Shown in pieces: positions 34,722-43,681 of a stretch of 64,000 nt of DNA (positions are counted from its first letter, which is position 1; every line of letters begins with the position of its first letter). This DNA is from Mycolicibacterium austroafricanum. GTDB taxonomy: Bacteria > Actinomycetota > Actinomycetes > Mycobacteriales > Mycobacteriaceae. Location: the NCBI RefSeq assembly GCF_000612725.1, contig NZ_HG964463.1, forward strand, positions 1 through 64,000. Reading direction: 5' to 3'. The notes below the pieces were generated by a model that saw only the letters and a list, made by a program, of their open reading frames with translations, was not told where the DNA came from and did not search any database. A program made the position numbers and the translations under genes.

Positions 34722-35070
34722 GGCGCGGGACAGTAGCGCCCGTAGCGGCATTCCCGCGTGCGCGCCACGACACGACGAAGTGGTGTATCGCTGTTTTGAG
34801 CTTGAGTTTGATCTTCGAATTGATCTGCTCTTTGAGCGAGGTATTGAGCGGTTGACTGAGCACGCGACTGAGCGCCCATATGACGGCGGGACTCCGGTGT
34901 GCGCGCCCGCGCGTACGCGCACCTCGCGCCCAGTCACCACCCCGCTGCCTGCGCCGGCCGGGACGTGTCGCACTCGCCGCGACTGTAGGGCGTGATTCAG
35001 GCTCACGGCTGACCCCGTAAATCCACCGCGCACAACCGCGGCGGTCCGCCACCGGAAGGTACCCATTCTC
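34722..35070. other. 349-bp intergenic region with TTGA array
   Basis: The gap between the minus-strand gene and the VirB2-like gene. At 34793-34874 seven TTGA words, most followed by GC or TC, and two ACTGAGC words occur in 82 bp, spaced roughly 8-14 bp. The stretch is more AT-rich than its surroundings. It could be a cluster of binding sites or curved DNA near the promoter of the T4SS operon. A GGACGTGTCG near-match to the dispersed 10-mer lies at about 34964. Confidence 0.45.
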
Positions 35071-35400
35071 GTGAACCTCGCACAGCTTCCCGCCGCACTG
35101 ATCGACACCGCTTCGGCTGGCGCTGCTCAGGGCGTCACCTACCTCGCCGACATCACCGACCCGACCAGTGATGGCATCTTGATCAACCTCGTCAACATCG
35201 GCCTGTCCGCACTCATGGTCATCGTCGCCCTCGTCGGTGGCTGGTACGCGTTCAAAGCCTGGTCTGACGCCAAGGGTGGCGCCAGCTCGGTCAAAGCCAT
35301 CCGCGATGTGGCTTTCGGCGTCTTGGTAATCGAGGCGTTCCTCGGCGGCATCATGTTCATCGCCAACTACGGCTCCGGCATCGTCGACAGCCTGACCTGA
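35071..35400 (+). CDS. Small T4SS membrane protein, VirB2/TcpD-like
   Basis: A 109-aa protein with two hydrophobic helices (INLVNIGLSALMVIVALVGGWYAF and VAFGVLVIEAFLGGIMFIANYG) separated by a short basic loop, the layout of VirB2-like pilin-type or TcpD-like subunits. It is the first gene of the plus-strand T4SS operon, just ahead of the VirB3-like and VirB4-like genes. GTG start at 35071. Family assignment rests on size, topology and position. Confidence 0.65.
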   Translation: MNLAQLPAALIDTASAGAAQGVTYLADITDPTSDGILINLVNIGLSALMVIVALVGGWYAFKAWSDAKGGASSVKAIRDVAFGVLVIEAFLGGIMFIANYGSGIVDSLT

Positions 35401-35447
35401 TGCCCGCCGCGTCGTCGAACACCTCACCCGCGCACCCGCTTCGGCAG

Positions 35448-35457
35448 GGACGTGACA
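35448..35457 (+). repeat. GGACGTGACA site 7
   Basis: Intergenic, ends 20 bp ahead of the VirB3-like start. Confidence 0.7.
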
Positions 35458-35476
35458 GCTTCTCGGGCAGTAACTG

Positions 35477-35791
35477 ATGCGACCGTTCCGAGTCTTCAAC
35501 GGCGTCAGTCGTGTACGCGTCATCTGGAAGCTCGCCGGCATACGGCTCGGCCCCCTCGGGCAGTTGTCCGTCCTGGCGCTGATGACCCTGTGCCTGATCG
35601 TCTCCGCAGTCGCAGGACCACTGATCGCCGGTGCCGTGTTCCTCGCCGGGTTCGTCGCCGTGGCCGTCTACGCGACGGTGCTGGCCCGACTCGACGACAC
35701 CGAAGCACTTTCCGAACGCACTCAGCTGGTGCTGCTGCGCCGGGGACTCAAACATCGCCGCAGCGCCAACTTCGACCTTCCGGGTCTGTAG
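35477..35791 (+). CDS. Small T4SS membrane protein, VirB3/PrgI/TcpE-like
   Basis: A 104-aa protein with two close transmembrane helices (LGQLSVLALMTLCLIVSAVAG and AGAVFLAGFVAVAVYATVLARL) and a basic C terminus. VirB3-like proteins always sit immediately before VirB4, as here (17 bp). A GGACGTGACA site lies 20 bp before the ATG. The protein probably anchors the VirB4-like ATPase to the membrane. Confidence 0.7.
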   Translation: MRPFRVFNGVSRVRVIWKLAGIRLGPLGQLSVLALMTLCLIVSAVAGPLIAGAVFLAGFVAVAVYATVLARLDDTEALSERTQLVLLRRGLKHRRSANFDLPGL

Positions 35792-35807
35792 AGAAAGGGA
35801 CCAACTC

Positions 35808-38525
35808 GTGGGATCACATGTGCCCAAACTGCGCACCCGTCGCGACAATCTGATCTTCTCCGAGGACGGCAGCGTCTGGTGTAACTACCTGTTGCGCGGA
35901 CTCAACGTCAACAGTTACCGCCCCGAGACCGCCGCCTCGGCGCAGGACAGCCACGAACTGCTCTACGCGGCGCTGTCGGACATCCCGTCCGACGACATCA
36001 TGCTGACCGGGTTCCGTGTCCGCCGCGATCCGCTGGAGACGATGAACGCCATCACCGGCGGCATCCCCGATTGGGATCCGCAGCGCTACCGGTACCTGGA
36101 GGGTCTTCTCAACGATCTGTACCGGCGCATGGTGACCGGTGAGTTCGTCGAGTTCGACCGGGTGTACTGGCTCGCGATCAGCCAGCCATCACGGCGGCGG
36201 ATGTCGGAGCGGCTTGTCTCGACCGTGGTGGAGACCGACCCCCACGAAGGCCTCGACTGGGCCGACCTCGGAGAGTTCGAGAAGCGCTGTTTCGCGGCGA
36301 TCCCCGCCGAGTTCAAGCCGCGGCGCACCACTCCCGCGGCGGTCGACTGGGCTTTCGATCGCGCCACTACGCGGGGACTGGCCGTGCCACTGATGCCAGG
36401 GCTTGCTCCCCCGGCGGCCACACCGACCGAGAACGCCTACCCCGAGGTGGTCTTCGACGAAACGGCCGAGGCCAGTGCGCTCTACTCGACGTTCCTGCGC
36501 GACCTCGACAACGGCCGCGACTACACCAAGAGTCTGTCCAAGGCAGACCGGAAATTGTCACTGTTCAGGAGGTTTCGCACACTGTCGGCCGGCAAGATTA
36601 TGTCGATCGCGCATCCGGGCAAGCGCACCGCGGAGATGCCGGACGGTCCCGTGTCCTACCAGTCGCTGTTCGGGATCGCACGCTACCCCAGCAGCTACAC
36701 CGACGCCGTGTCGAGCTTCACCTACCTGGTCGACCAGGCCGTCGGTGGCGACGCGGATTTCACTCTCCGGATGCGCTTCTCGCAGGATCTCGTCGACACC
36801 AAGGCGATGTCGAACACCGAACGTGACCTCGTCTCCGAAGGCACGGCCAACGCCGACGACGAATTCGAGGCCTACGACTACGACAACCGCCGCGGTGAGT
36901 TGCGGCGCTTCCACGAAGCGATCCGCGCCAAGTCCGGACCCCGCGGCATGCAGGTGGCCGCGATCTTTGCATTCGGATCCAACGACCTGGATTACCTGCA
37001 GAACCGGATCTCTGCGGTGTCCCAGCAGTTCCGTTCCAACAACTACACCCCGCTGCTGCCTGTTGGCGGGCAGAAGGAGCTGTGGACGATGATGATGCCG
37101 GGGTCGCGGCGCACCCGGCTCGGTGACGATCTGCTGCAGACCTCGACGGCGTACTGGTTCTCTGGCGCCATGCCGGTGCGGCGCAGCTTCGCCGGTGATG
37201 CGGTGGGCATGCCGATCGCGGTCAACAAAGAGAACGCCAACGGTCAGATCATCTTGCTCGATTTGCTCAACGCCACCGACAAAGGCAACGCCTCTATCGC
37301 ACTCACCGGCGCGCAGGGAGGCGGCAAATCGCATCTGATGAAGCTGATCTTCCTGTTTGTCACGGCGCTCAACCGTTATGCCACCGCCATCGATCACTCC
37401 AAGCACGGCGAGTGGGCGGTCTACGCGCGGCGGATCGCCCGGGTGCAGGTCGTCAACGCAGCTACCGGCGAAACTCCGAGCGGTCGGGTGTCGATGGACT
37501 TCCTCAAGTGCCTGCCCTCCCCTGTCGCCGAGACGGTGATGATGGCGCACTACCTGCCGCTGTTCGAGATCGACACGAAGTCTGCCGAAGCGGCTTTCCT
37601 GGCCAAGATCCTGCACCCCGACTTCCGCGCGGTTCGCGGCATCACCAGCACTCGCCGGCTGATGGAGTGGCTGACGACCACCGGTGATCCGGAAGCACGA
37701 ACCCTGCTGCGTCACTTCGAGCACTGGGCAGCTCTTCCGTTCACCGCGGCGTTCATCGATCCGCCGGCACGCGCCTCCGGCGACCAGGGCGCCGCGCCGT
37801 TCGACGACATCGCCGACCTCGCCGCGCGTATGGAGTCGGGCAAGGTCCCCCACGCCACGGTATTTCGCACCCATGAGTTGCCGGTGTACCGCGGAGAGAA
37901 CCCCGCTGCTGCCTCCGACCTGAACAAATGGGCAGCCTCGGTCTACGGATCGATCGCGCGGATGACAGCCCACCGGTTCGGTCAGATCCGCGGCACCTGT
38001 GTGTTCTTCGGTGACGAGATCAGCTTCCTGAAAGGCAACGAGGATGTGGTGGAGCTGCTGATCCGATCACCTGACCGCACCGGCCGCAAAGACGCCAACT
38101 TCATCGTCGCCGCGTCTCAGCACGCCGACGACTTCGACCACAACTACGCGATGATCGAGAAGAAAGCGGCGCTGCGTCAGAAGAACAAGAACAATGCCGC
38201 CGCAGCGCTCGAACTCATGGACATGCCTGTTCTCGACTCATTGGTGGACATGATGGTCAACAAGACCAGCCCACCGGATCCGGAGAACAACAACCTCACT
38301 CGCGCAGGCCGCTACGGCGAGGGCTGGTGGAACGACGGAAACAACAACACCGTACGGGTGCAGTACCTGCCGATCCTGTCCGATTCGTTGGCCCGCTTCG
38401 CGGACACGACGAGTTCGCGAATGATCCGTGAAAGTGACCTCACCGCGGCGGGTGACCTGCGGTCGGCGGTGCCCGCACCGCCACTTAACGGTCGTCACGC
38501 AGCTGAGCCGGGTCAGGGGCGCTGA
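35808..38525 (+). CDS. VirB4-like conjugation ATPase
   Basis: A 905-aa ATPase of the VirB4/TraC/TcpF type. The N-terminal 450 residues form the membrane/partner-interacting part. The motor has Walker A GAQGGGKS at 501-508 and a Walker B-like FFGDEIS near 735, followed by EDVVELLIRSPDRTGRK and SQHADDF, the conserved C-terminal blocks of VirB4. These ATPases energise assembly and DNA transport of type IV systems. GAGAAAGGGA before GTG 35808 fixes the start. It is followed after 2 bp by the VirB6-like gene. The gene looks intact, so conjugation machinery is probably functional. Confidence 0.9.
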   Translation: MGSHVPKLRTRRDNLIFSEDGSVWCNYLLRGLNVNSYRPETAASAQDSHELLYAALSDIPSDDIMLTGFRVRRDPLETMNAITGGIPDWDPQRYRYLEGLLNDLYRRMVTGEFVEFDRVYWLAISQPSRRRMSERLVSTVVETDPHEGLDWADLGEFEKRCFAAIPAEFKPRRTTPAAVDWAFDRATTRGLAVPLMPGLAPPAATPTENAYPEVVFDETAEASALYSTFLRDLDNGRDYTKSLSKADRKLSLFRRFRTLSAGKIMSIAHPGKRTAEMPDGPVSYQSLFGIARYPSSYTDAVSSFTYLVDQAVGGDADFTLRMRFSQDLVDTKAMSNTERDLVSEGTANADDEFEAYDYDNRRGELRRFHEAIRAKSGPRGMQVAAIFAFGSNDLDYLQNRISAVSQQFRSNNYTPLLPVGGQKELWTMMMPGSRRTRLGDDLLQTSTAYWFSGAMPVRRSFAGDAVGMPIAVNKENANGQIILLDLLNATDKGNASIALTGAQGGGKSHLMKLIFLFVTALNRYATAIDHSKHGEWAVYARRIARVQVVNAATGETPSGRVSMDFLKCLPSPVAETVMMAHYLPLFEIDTKSAEAAFLAKILHPDFRAVRGITSTRRLMEWLTTTGDPEARTLLRHFEHWAALPFTAAFIDPPARASGDQGAAPFDDIADLAARMESGKVPHATVFRTHELPVYRGENPAAASDLNKWAASVYGSIARMTAHRFGQIRGTCVFFGDEISFLKGNEDVVELLIRSPDRTGRKDANFIVAASQHADDFDHNYAMIEKKAALRQKNKNNAAAALELMDMPVLDSLVDMMVNKTSPPDPENNNLTRAGRYGEGWWNDGNNNTVRVQYLPILSDSLARFADTTSSRMIRESDLTAAGDLRSAVPAPPLNGRHAAEPGQGR

Positions 38526-38527
38526 GC

Positions 38528-40864
38528 ATGGCGACGTTCCTCGATCTGTTCACCGCCGACGACTCCGACGGCGCACCGGCGAGCAGCTATCAGCTCCACT
38601 ACCTGGGCAGCGCGATGTCCAACCACGACTCGTGGATCTTCGGAATGGCCACTGCGATGGTCTACGCGGCGTTCAAAGCCGTGGCGGTGATCGCCAACGG
38701 ACTGATGGGCCTCGTGCTGTCCTCGGCGTCCTGGCTGGACCCGCTCTCGGAGCTGTATCAGCAGATCACGGCGCCGTTGTACGCGGTGGTCCCGCCGTGG
38801 GCGATTGCCTGCATGGGCCTGGGCATCGTCGCGGTCTCCGCGATGCGGTCGCGCCCCGCGGCGACCACGAGCGGACTGTTCAACAGCGAGACGTTGGACC
38901 GCATCGGTGTGGCCCTGGCGCTCGTGGTGGGCGTCGTCGTGCTCACCCACGACCCGTTCATGCTCATCACCAAGACGATGGAGCTGGCCAACGGATTCTC
39001 GGTGAGCATCGCCGCGGCGGTCACCGGCAGCGGAGCTGACACCACGCTGACCGCCGGACAGGCCCTGGTGGACAACTCGATTCGCACCCCGACCCTGGCG
39101 CTGAATTACGGTGCGGCGTTCAACGACAGCTGCAGCGCGGCTTGGTCGACGGCGATGATGTCGGGACAGGAGCTGTCAGCCGCGTCGGGTTGCTTCGCTG
39201 AGGGGCAGAACCGCGCAGGCCCGGACACGCTGTTCACTGCATTGCTGATGCTGATCTTCCCGGCACTGCCAATGCTGGTGTTCGCGGCGGTGGCTGCCTG
39301 GAAGTACGTGCTGCACCTGTCGCTGTCTGTGTTGTCGGTGGTGGCCACTGCGTGGGTGGCTGCAGCCGCGGTGCCGCGCCGGCGCGGATTCGAGTCGCTC
39401 TCGGAGATGTTCGCTCGCGCGGTCGGGCATCTGGTGATGGCCGTGGTTACCTCGATGGTCGCGGTGGGCCTGCCTGCCATGGTCTCGGGTTTCGCGTCCA
39501 ACGTGCTGGGCCTGCTCAACATCGAGAACGCAGCGGGACAGGCGTTCGCCCTGATGATCGGGCTCGGTATCGGTTTTGCGGCGGCGGCGTGGGCCATCGT
39601 GAAGATCACGGCGAAGACCGGGGCACTGGTGCGTCTGCTCAAGGCGGACGCCAACATCACGTTGGAGAAGACGCTGGGCGTCGCCCCGGCGGCGTCGATG
39701 AACGCCGTGTTCAAGCAGTTCAAGACGTGGGAGTGGGCACGCGATGAGGAGGCTAAATCGGCTGCCTCCAAACCCCTTCCCGCACCGCGCGATGCGGCGA
39801 AGAAAGGAACCGACACCGTGCCCGAGAAAGTCAGTGCGGCTGATGCCGCGGCGGTGGCGGCTTTGACCGCACCCGCCATGGCGTCGGCCGAGACGGCCGC
39901 CGCGCCGACGACTCCCACCGACGTCACCGTCGCAGGTAGCGCTGAGTCACGTGCAGAGCCCGCCGATGCTGACCCGACCGAGCTTGGTGCCGCTGCCGGT
40001 GCGGTGCTCGATACACGCGGTCACTTCACCGATCACAGTGCCCAGGCCTTCGAGGTCGACGGTGACGATCGCGCGATCGTCACCGATGAGGAGAGCGATG
40101 GCGTTTCAGGCGAATCTGCGACCAACGCGGACAGTCCGGCTGGTGCGGCTGCCTCCGGCTCCGACGGAGACAGTGATCGCCGCTCCATGCTGGCCGGGTC
40201 CCAAACGCTGGCAATGACGTTCACAATGCCGACAACAGCGGTACAGGGCAACGAGTTCGCCGATCCTGCGCTGGACGCGGCGGCCCGCATGGTTGGTGCG
40301 ACATTCGTGTCGACGGGCCGGCCGCCGCCGGCGCCGCGCACACTGCGCGACATGTTGCGGCTGTTCAGGCCCGGCGCCCCGCTGGACCCGGTGCCGTTCG
40401 GCACGCCAACGCCGGTGCACGGCAACGCGCTGGTGCTCACCGATGCATTAGCTGCCACGGCCCACTCCGCCGAGACCGAACCCGGTGCGGTCGCCGAGAC
40501 CGTGGCGGTCAATGACCAGGCCACGTGGAATCGCGGGTGGCGCAAGCACTTGCAACGGGCGCGCGGTGGATCGCAGGCTGTCACGTCCCCCGTTGCGGAG
40601 GTTCAGGAGGGCCGCTCGGCGTCGGGTTTGCGTCCGGGTATCAACCGCAACCCGGCGTCCTACATTGCCCCGCCGGCGGATTTTCTGGCGTCAGCAGCGA
40701 TCGAAGCCGAGATCGAAGAGGTAGGCGTCACAATGGCCGCCGCGGGTCACCCGGTACGGATCACCCTCCCACCCGAGGACAATCGCCTGGCTCTGCGGCT
40801 GAGTAGCGACCCGGACCACCGAGTGGTGCGCGCCAACGGCATGGGATTCGGCGATCCGTTCTAA
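38528..40864 (+). CDS. T4SS channel protein, VirB6/TrbL-like
   Basis: A 778-aa protein with some eight hydrophobic helices between residues 35 and 370 (e.g. VALALVVGVVVLTHDPFMLI, FTALLMLIFPALPMLVFAAVAAWKYVL, AFALMIGLGIGFAAAAWAIVKI). A ~400-residue alanine/acidic soluble tail follows and ends in an ordered block (IEAEIEEVGVTMAAAGHPVRITLPPEDNRLALRL). This is the VirB6/TrbL/TcpH plan: a polytopic channel component with a long cytoplasmic tail. It overlaps nothing but sits 2 bp after virB4-like. A GGACGTGACA site lies within its tail region. Confidence 0.8.
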   Translation: MATFLDLFTADDSDGAPASSYQLHYLGSAMSNHDSWIFGMATAMVYAAFKAVAVIANGLMGLVLSSASWLDPLSELYQQITAPLYAVVPPWAIACMGLGIVAVSAMRSRPAATTSGLFNSETLDRIGVALALVVGVVVLTHDPFMLITKTMELANGFSVSIAAAVTGSGADTTLTAGQALVDNSIRTPTLALNYGAAFNDSCSAAWSTAMMSGQELSAASGCFAEGQNRAGPDTLFTALLMLIFPALPMLVFAAVAAWKYVLHLSLSVLSVVATAWVAAAAVPRRRGFESLSEMFARAVGHLVMAVVTSMVAVGLPAMVSGFASNVLGLLNIENAAGQAFALMIGLGIGFAAAAWAIVKITAKTGALVRLLKADANITLEKTLGVAPAASMNAVFKQFKTWEWARDEEAKSAASKPLPAPRDAAKKGTDTVPEKVSAADAAAVAALTAPAMASAETAAAPTTPTDVTVAGSAESRAEPADADPTELGAAAGAVLDTRGHFTDHSAQAFEVDGDDRAIVTDEESDGVSGESATNADSPAGAAASGSDGDSDRRSMLAGSQTLAMTFTMPTTAVQGNEFADPALDAAARMVGATFVSTGRPPPAPRTLRDMLRLFRPGAPLDPVPFGTPTPVHGNALVLTDALAATAHSAETEPGAVAETVAVNDQATWNRGWRKHLQRARGGSQAVTSPVAEVQEGRSASGLRPGINRNPASYIAPPADFLASAAIEAEIEEVGVTMAAAGHPVRITLPPEDNRLALRLSSDPDHRVVRANGMGFGDPF
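40579..40588 (-). repeat. GGACGTGACA site 8
   Basis: Inside the VirB6-like tail coding region; followed by G. Confidence 0.7.
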
Positions 40865-40946
40865 GCGCGGCACTCGCGCCGCCCCAGGCGAACACGCGCT
40901 GGCGCTGCCAGCATGTGCCCACCCGCAGACATCGAGGAGTGAACCA

Positions 40947-42074
40947 ATGAACGTGCAGGACGACGACGTGGCACGGCGGCTGCGCGAGAAGTACCAGAAC
41001 GCACCCGCCGAGCTGATCGACCGCCCCGCCGCTGCTGCGCCGCGGTTCGACGACGTTCCCCTACCGCAGCCGCCGGCACCGCCAGCGCCGCAGTGGCAGC
41101 CGGCACCGCGCGGTGAGACGTTCAGCGCGCCGGCTGACACCCGTACCGCCAGCACCGGTCCCAACGACAGCAACCGCAGCGCCCGCATCGGCGTACGTAC
41201 CGAGGGCCCGCAGCAGGGGTGGCGCGCGGTGGCCAACCGCTTCGGCCTCAATCTGTCCAAGGGCGCCGACGAGATTCACTACGACCGGTGCGTAGCACAG
41301 ATCCAGCGCACGCTGCGTGGCCCGAAGACGATCGCGGTCCTCTCCGGTAAGGGCGCCGGGGGTAAGACGACCACCACGCTGAACATGGGCGCCACCATGG
41401 CCACTCATCAGCGTGGGCTCAAGATCGTCGCGGCCTCGATCGACCCGCTGGGCAACATCACCGACCGCACCAGGGGCGTGAACAGCCAGCCGGCGCGTTC
41501 GGTGGTGTCACTGGCCTCAGATCCCAACCTGCACCGCGACTCCGATGTCAGCAGCTATCTGCTCACCGACCGTTCTGGGCTGCGTGTGCTCGGCGCTTCC
41601 AGCGCGGACAGCGCAGGGTTCCTGACACCTGAGAAATTGGAGCGCGCAGTGGCGGTATTGCGCGACTACTTCAACATCACCCTGATCGACTTCGGCCTCA
41701 ACATCGACTCACCGGTGTTTCATACAGGGCTGGCACTGGCTGATCAGCTGGTGCTGACCGCTGCGACCACCGCCGACTCGATCGACGAGCTGCACGTGTT
41801 GATCAACACGCTGAAACGGTTCGGCGGCAAGTACATCGACCTGCTGCACAACGCAGTGGTGGTGTTCGTGCAGACCCACCCGGGCAAGGGCCACATCGAC
41901 GTGGCAGCCGAGCGGACCCGCGTCGTGGATGCGTATTCGACTCCGGTCGTGACCATTCCGTGGGACGCCCACATCAGCGAGGGCGGGCCGATGAGCCTGG
42001 ACCTTGTAGACCGCACCACTCAGCTGCCGTACGTGTGGCTGACCGCAGAGGTGATGAGCAAGCTGCCTGATTGA
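40947..42074 (+). CDS. MinD/ParA-type ATPase, EspI-like
   Basis: A 375-aa protein. A proline-rich, disordered N terminus (1-90) is followed by GWRAVANRFGLNLSKGADE and a deviant Walker ATPase with SGKGAGGKTTT (133-143). The GWR...LNLSKG bridge and the proline-rich lead are as in EspI and related ESX-associated MinD-like proteins, rather than in plasmid partition ParA. No ParB gene follows. GACATCGAGGAG precedes the ATG at 40947. It probably acts at the interface of the T4SS and ESX machines; a partition role is the alternative. Confidence 0.75.
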   Translation: MNVQDDDVARRLREKYQNAPAELIDRPAAAAPRFDDVPLPQPPAPPAPQWQPAPRGETFSAPADTRTASTGPNDSNRSARIGVRTEGPQQGWRAVANRFGLNLSKGADEIHYDRCVAQIQRTLRGPKTIAVLSGKGAGGKTTTTLNMGATMATHQRGLKIVAASIDPLGNITDRTRGVNSQPARSVVSLASDPNLHRDSDVSSYLLTDRSGLRVLGASSADSAGFLTPEKLERAVAVLRDYFNITLIDFGLNIDSPVFHTGLALADQLVLTAATTADSIDELHVLINTLKRFGGKYIDLLHNAVVVFVQTHPGKGHIDVAAERTRVVDAYSTPVVTIPWDAHISEGGPMSLDLVDRTTQLPYVWLTAEVMSKLPD

Positions 42075-42156
42075 TGCGACGCCGGCGCGATCCCCGGCAC
42101 ATGACGACTAGATCCCACCGCCGGTGGGGCCGACAATCGAACCGAGAGGAAATACC

Positions 42157-42522
42157 GTGACCGACACCTACACCGACAACAGCACCGACTCCTTCACCTC
42201 GTCTGGCGTGGCGACCGACAGCGCCGCTGTCGAGGACCCCGCCGCGATCCTGACCGATGGCCTGAACCGGCTGGAGGAGCTGCGCTCTTTCCACGAGCAG
42301 GCGGTCAGTGATCTGGAGGAGGGCCGCGCCGACGGCCGTGAGCGCATCGCCGCGCTGCAGGCCGAGATCGACGCTGAGAACGCCAAGCTCAACGACGTGG
42401 TGATCGAGGCGGCGACCGCGTTCAACGAGGAGAGCGCGCGCCTCATCGACACCGGGTGGGCCACTCCGAAGGTGCTCGCCGGCCGCGGCCTGGCCACCAT
42501 TCGGGTTCCGAAGAAGGGCTGA
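42157..42522 (+). CDS. Coiled-coil protein, 121 aa
   Basis: After a threonine/serine-rich start, residues 35-90 form a strong amphipathic coiled coil (LTDGLNRLEELRSFHEQAVSDLEEG, ERIAALQAEIDAENAKLNDVVIEAA). The end DTGWATPKVLAGRGLATIRVPKKG is basic. GAGAGGAA lies 6 bp before GTG 42157. Size and helical character are reminiscent of small ESX-type helical proteins, but there is no WxG motif, so it is not called a WXG100 substrate. Position right after the EspI-like gene suggests a T4SS/ESX accessory. Confidence 0.65.
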   Translation: MTDTYTDNSTDSFTSSGVATDSAAVEDPAAILTDGLNRLEELRSFHEQAVSDLEEGRADGRERIAALQAEIDAENAKLNDVVIEAATAFNEESARLIDTGWATPKVLAGRGLATIRVPKKG

Positions 42523-42532
42523 GCGAACCGAG

Positions 42533-42652
42533 ATGGACATCAATGCTGCTATAGCCGCACTCGATGCCCTCGGTGTGGATTACCGCCAGGAGGAAAACGC
42601 AAGCGTGGTCACAATCACCATCAGTGAGCAGACCTTGCAGTTCGTGGCGTAG
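42533..42652 (+). CDS. Small protein, 39 aa
   Basis: Starts 11 bp after the previous stop with ATG 42533 (weak site GAACCGAG ahead) and encodes a compact-looking peptide (DINAAIAALDALGVDYRQEE, then VTITISEQTLQFVA) predicted as helix-strand-strand. It directly precedes strong hairpins, as expected of the last gene in an operon. Too short for family assignment; reality supported only by spacing and sequence character. Confidence 0.4.
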   Translation: MDINAAIAALDALGVDYRQEENASVVTITISEQTLQFVA

Positions 42653-42662
42653 CCCGCAGCGG

Positions 42663-42699
42663 GGAGCTGGAGGTTCGGTCGCCGAACCCGGACAGCTCC
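42663..42699 (+). terminator. Hairpin downstream of the T4SS operon
   Basis: Outer stem GGAGCTG/CAGCTCC (42663-42669 with 42693-42699) and inner stem GGTTCGG/CCGAACC (42672-42678 with 42682-42688). Confidence 0.55.
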
Positions 42700-42707
42700 T
42701 AGCGCTC

Positions 42708-42754
42708 TATGACACTGCCCCCGTTGCGTCCTCGGCGACGGGGGCAGTGTCATA
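42708..42754. terminator. Very strong 17-bp perfect hairpin, probable bidirectional terminator
   Basis: The arms 42708-42724 and 42738-42754 pair without mismatch over 17 bp (starts TATGACACTGCCCCCGT) with a 13-nt loop. There is no long T tract, but this is common in mycobacterial intrinsic terminators. Confidence 0.75.
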
Positions 42755-42773
42755 TCCGCGTCCGCCTCGCAGC

Positions 42774-42783
42774 TGTCACGTCC
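42774..42783 (-). repeat. GGACGTGACA site 9
   Basis: Intergenic, right of the double hairpin; preceded by CGA and followed by GCTG. Confidence 0.7.
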
Positions 42784-42876
42784 TCGTTGGCGCTTCGGCA
42801 CGGAGCACACCGTCTGTATCCGGCTGCGCACGCGCCACACCCGCCGACGCGCGACTGTCAAACCTACGGTGCGCCC

Positions 42877-43101
42877 ATGTCTTTGACCTACACCTTGCGC
42901 GTATCCGATACTCCCGTCTACACAGGCACTTTCGATGACGCCGATGATTTGTCGGCGGATGCGATCTCCCGCGCCAGCACCCACGGCGTCGTCATGATCA
43001 AGGCCGCCGAACTCGCCGATCTGATCAGCCCCGACACCGCGAGCACCGTCGACCTTCGCCTACTGTCGCCGCAGATCACCGTCGAGGTGACCCCCGCATG
43101 A
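42877..43101 (+). CDS. Hypothetical protein, 74 aa
   Basis: A small beta-rich protein (MSLTYTLRVSDTPVYTGTFDDADDL... LISPDTASTVDLRLLSPQITVEV). It overlaps the DUF3310 gene by 4 bp, so the two are coupled. No clear ribosome site; a GGACGTGACA site lies 94 bp upstream beyond the hairpin. No family recognised. Confidence 0.55.
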   Translation: MSLTYTLRVSDTPVYTGTFDDADDLSADAISRASTHGVVMIKAAELADLISPDTASTVDLRLLSPQITVEVTPA

Positions 43102-43574
43102 CCGCCGACGCCACTGTCGCCGCGACAGAGCACGATCCGGTCAACCATCCGTCGCACTACACCAGCCATCCCAGCGGGATCGAGTGCATAACGGTCACGC
43201 GACTACTGAGCTTCGATCTCGGTAATGCCGTCAAGTACGTCTGGCGCCGAGGTGACAAGGGCAATGCCGCACAGGATCTCGACAAGTCGCTGTTCTATCT
43301 CGATGACGCCGCCAAGCAGCTGATCGATGCTGCGGCTGCCGGTCGGTGGCGACGGATCATCTGCGCTGCCCGGCACCTGCTCGGCGGTGGGGAGGCTCTT
43401 CCGCACGGCGGGGTCGGCCTCCACACCCCGCCAGCGGCAGCCGAGATGTTGCAGTGCGTCGCCGACCACGATTCCGATCCGGCCGCCGCGGATTTCTACC
43501 GCGCCGTCGCTGCGATGGACTGGGACGGAGCCCGCGACGCGGTTCTCGGGCTGCGGTCAGCGTTTCCTGCCTGA
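43098..43574 (+). CDS. DUF3310-family (phage-type) protein
   Basis: A 158-aa protein whose N-terminal half DPVNHPSHYTSHPSGIECITV...LGNAVKYVWRRGDKGNAAQDLDKSLFYL is the DUF3310 signature, common in phages (often called SaV-like) and thought to relate to nucleotide metabolism. Residues 85-158 form an added helical domain not usual for the short phage versions. The HPSHY and KYVWRRG motifs are intact. Phage-derived cargo; biochemical function not established. Confidence 0.8.
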   Translation: MTADATVAATEHDPVNHPSHYTSHPSGIECITVTRLLSFDLGNAVKYVWRRGDKGNAAQDLDKSLFYLDDAAKQLIDAAAAGRWRRIICAARHLLGGGEALPHGGVGLHTPPAAAEMLQCVADHDSDPAAADFYRAVAAMDWDGARDAVLGLRSAFPA

Positions 43575-43681
43575 CATAGGGCATGGGTGGGAAATCGCTG
43601 CGTGACGGGCGCCGCTGACGGGGACCGTCACCTCGCCGCGGCAACCCGCACGCAGACGCGCACAGCTGCGACACTGATTCC

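Noticed and set aside
40947..42522. ParA-ParB partition pair
   Set aside because: The ATPase looks EspI-like with a proline-rich N terminus, and the following 121-aa coiled-coil protein lacks any ParB or HTH feature.
42157..42522. WXG100 (Esx) substrate
   Set aside because: Length and helix fit, but there is no WxG turn or C-terminal YxxxD/E pattern.
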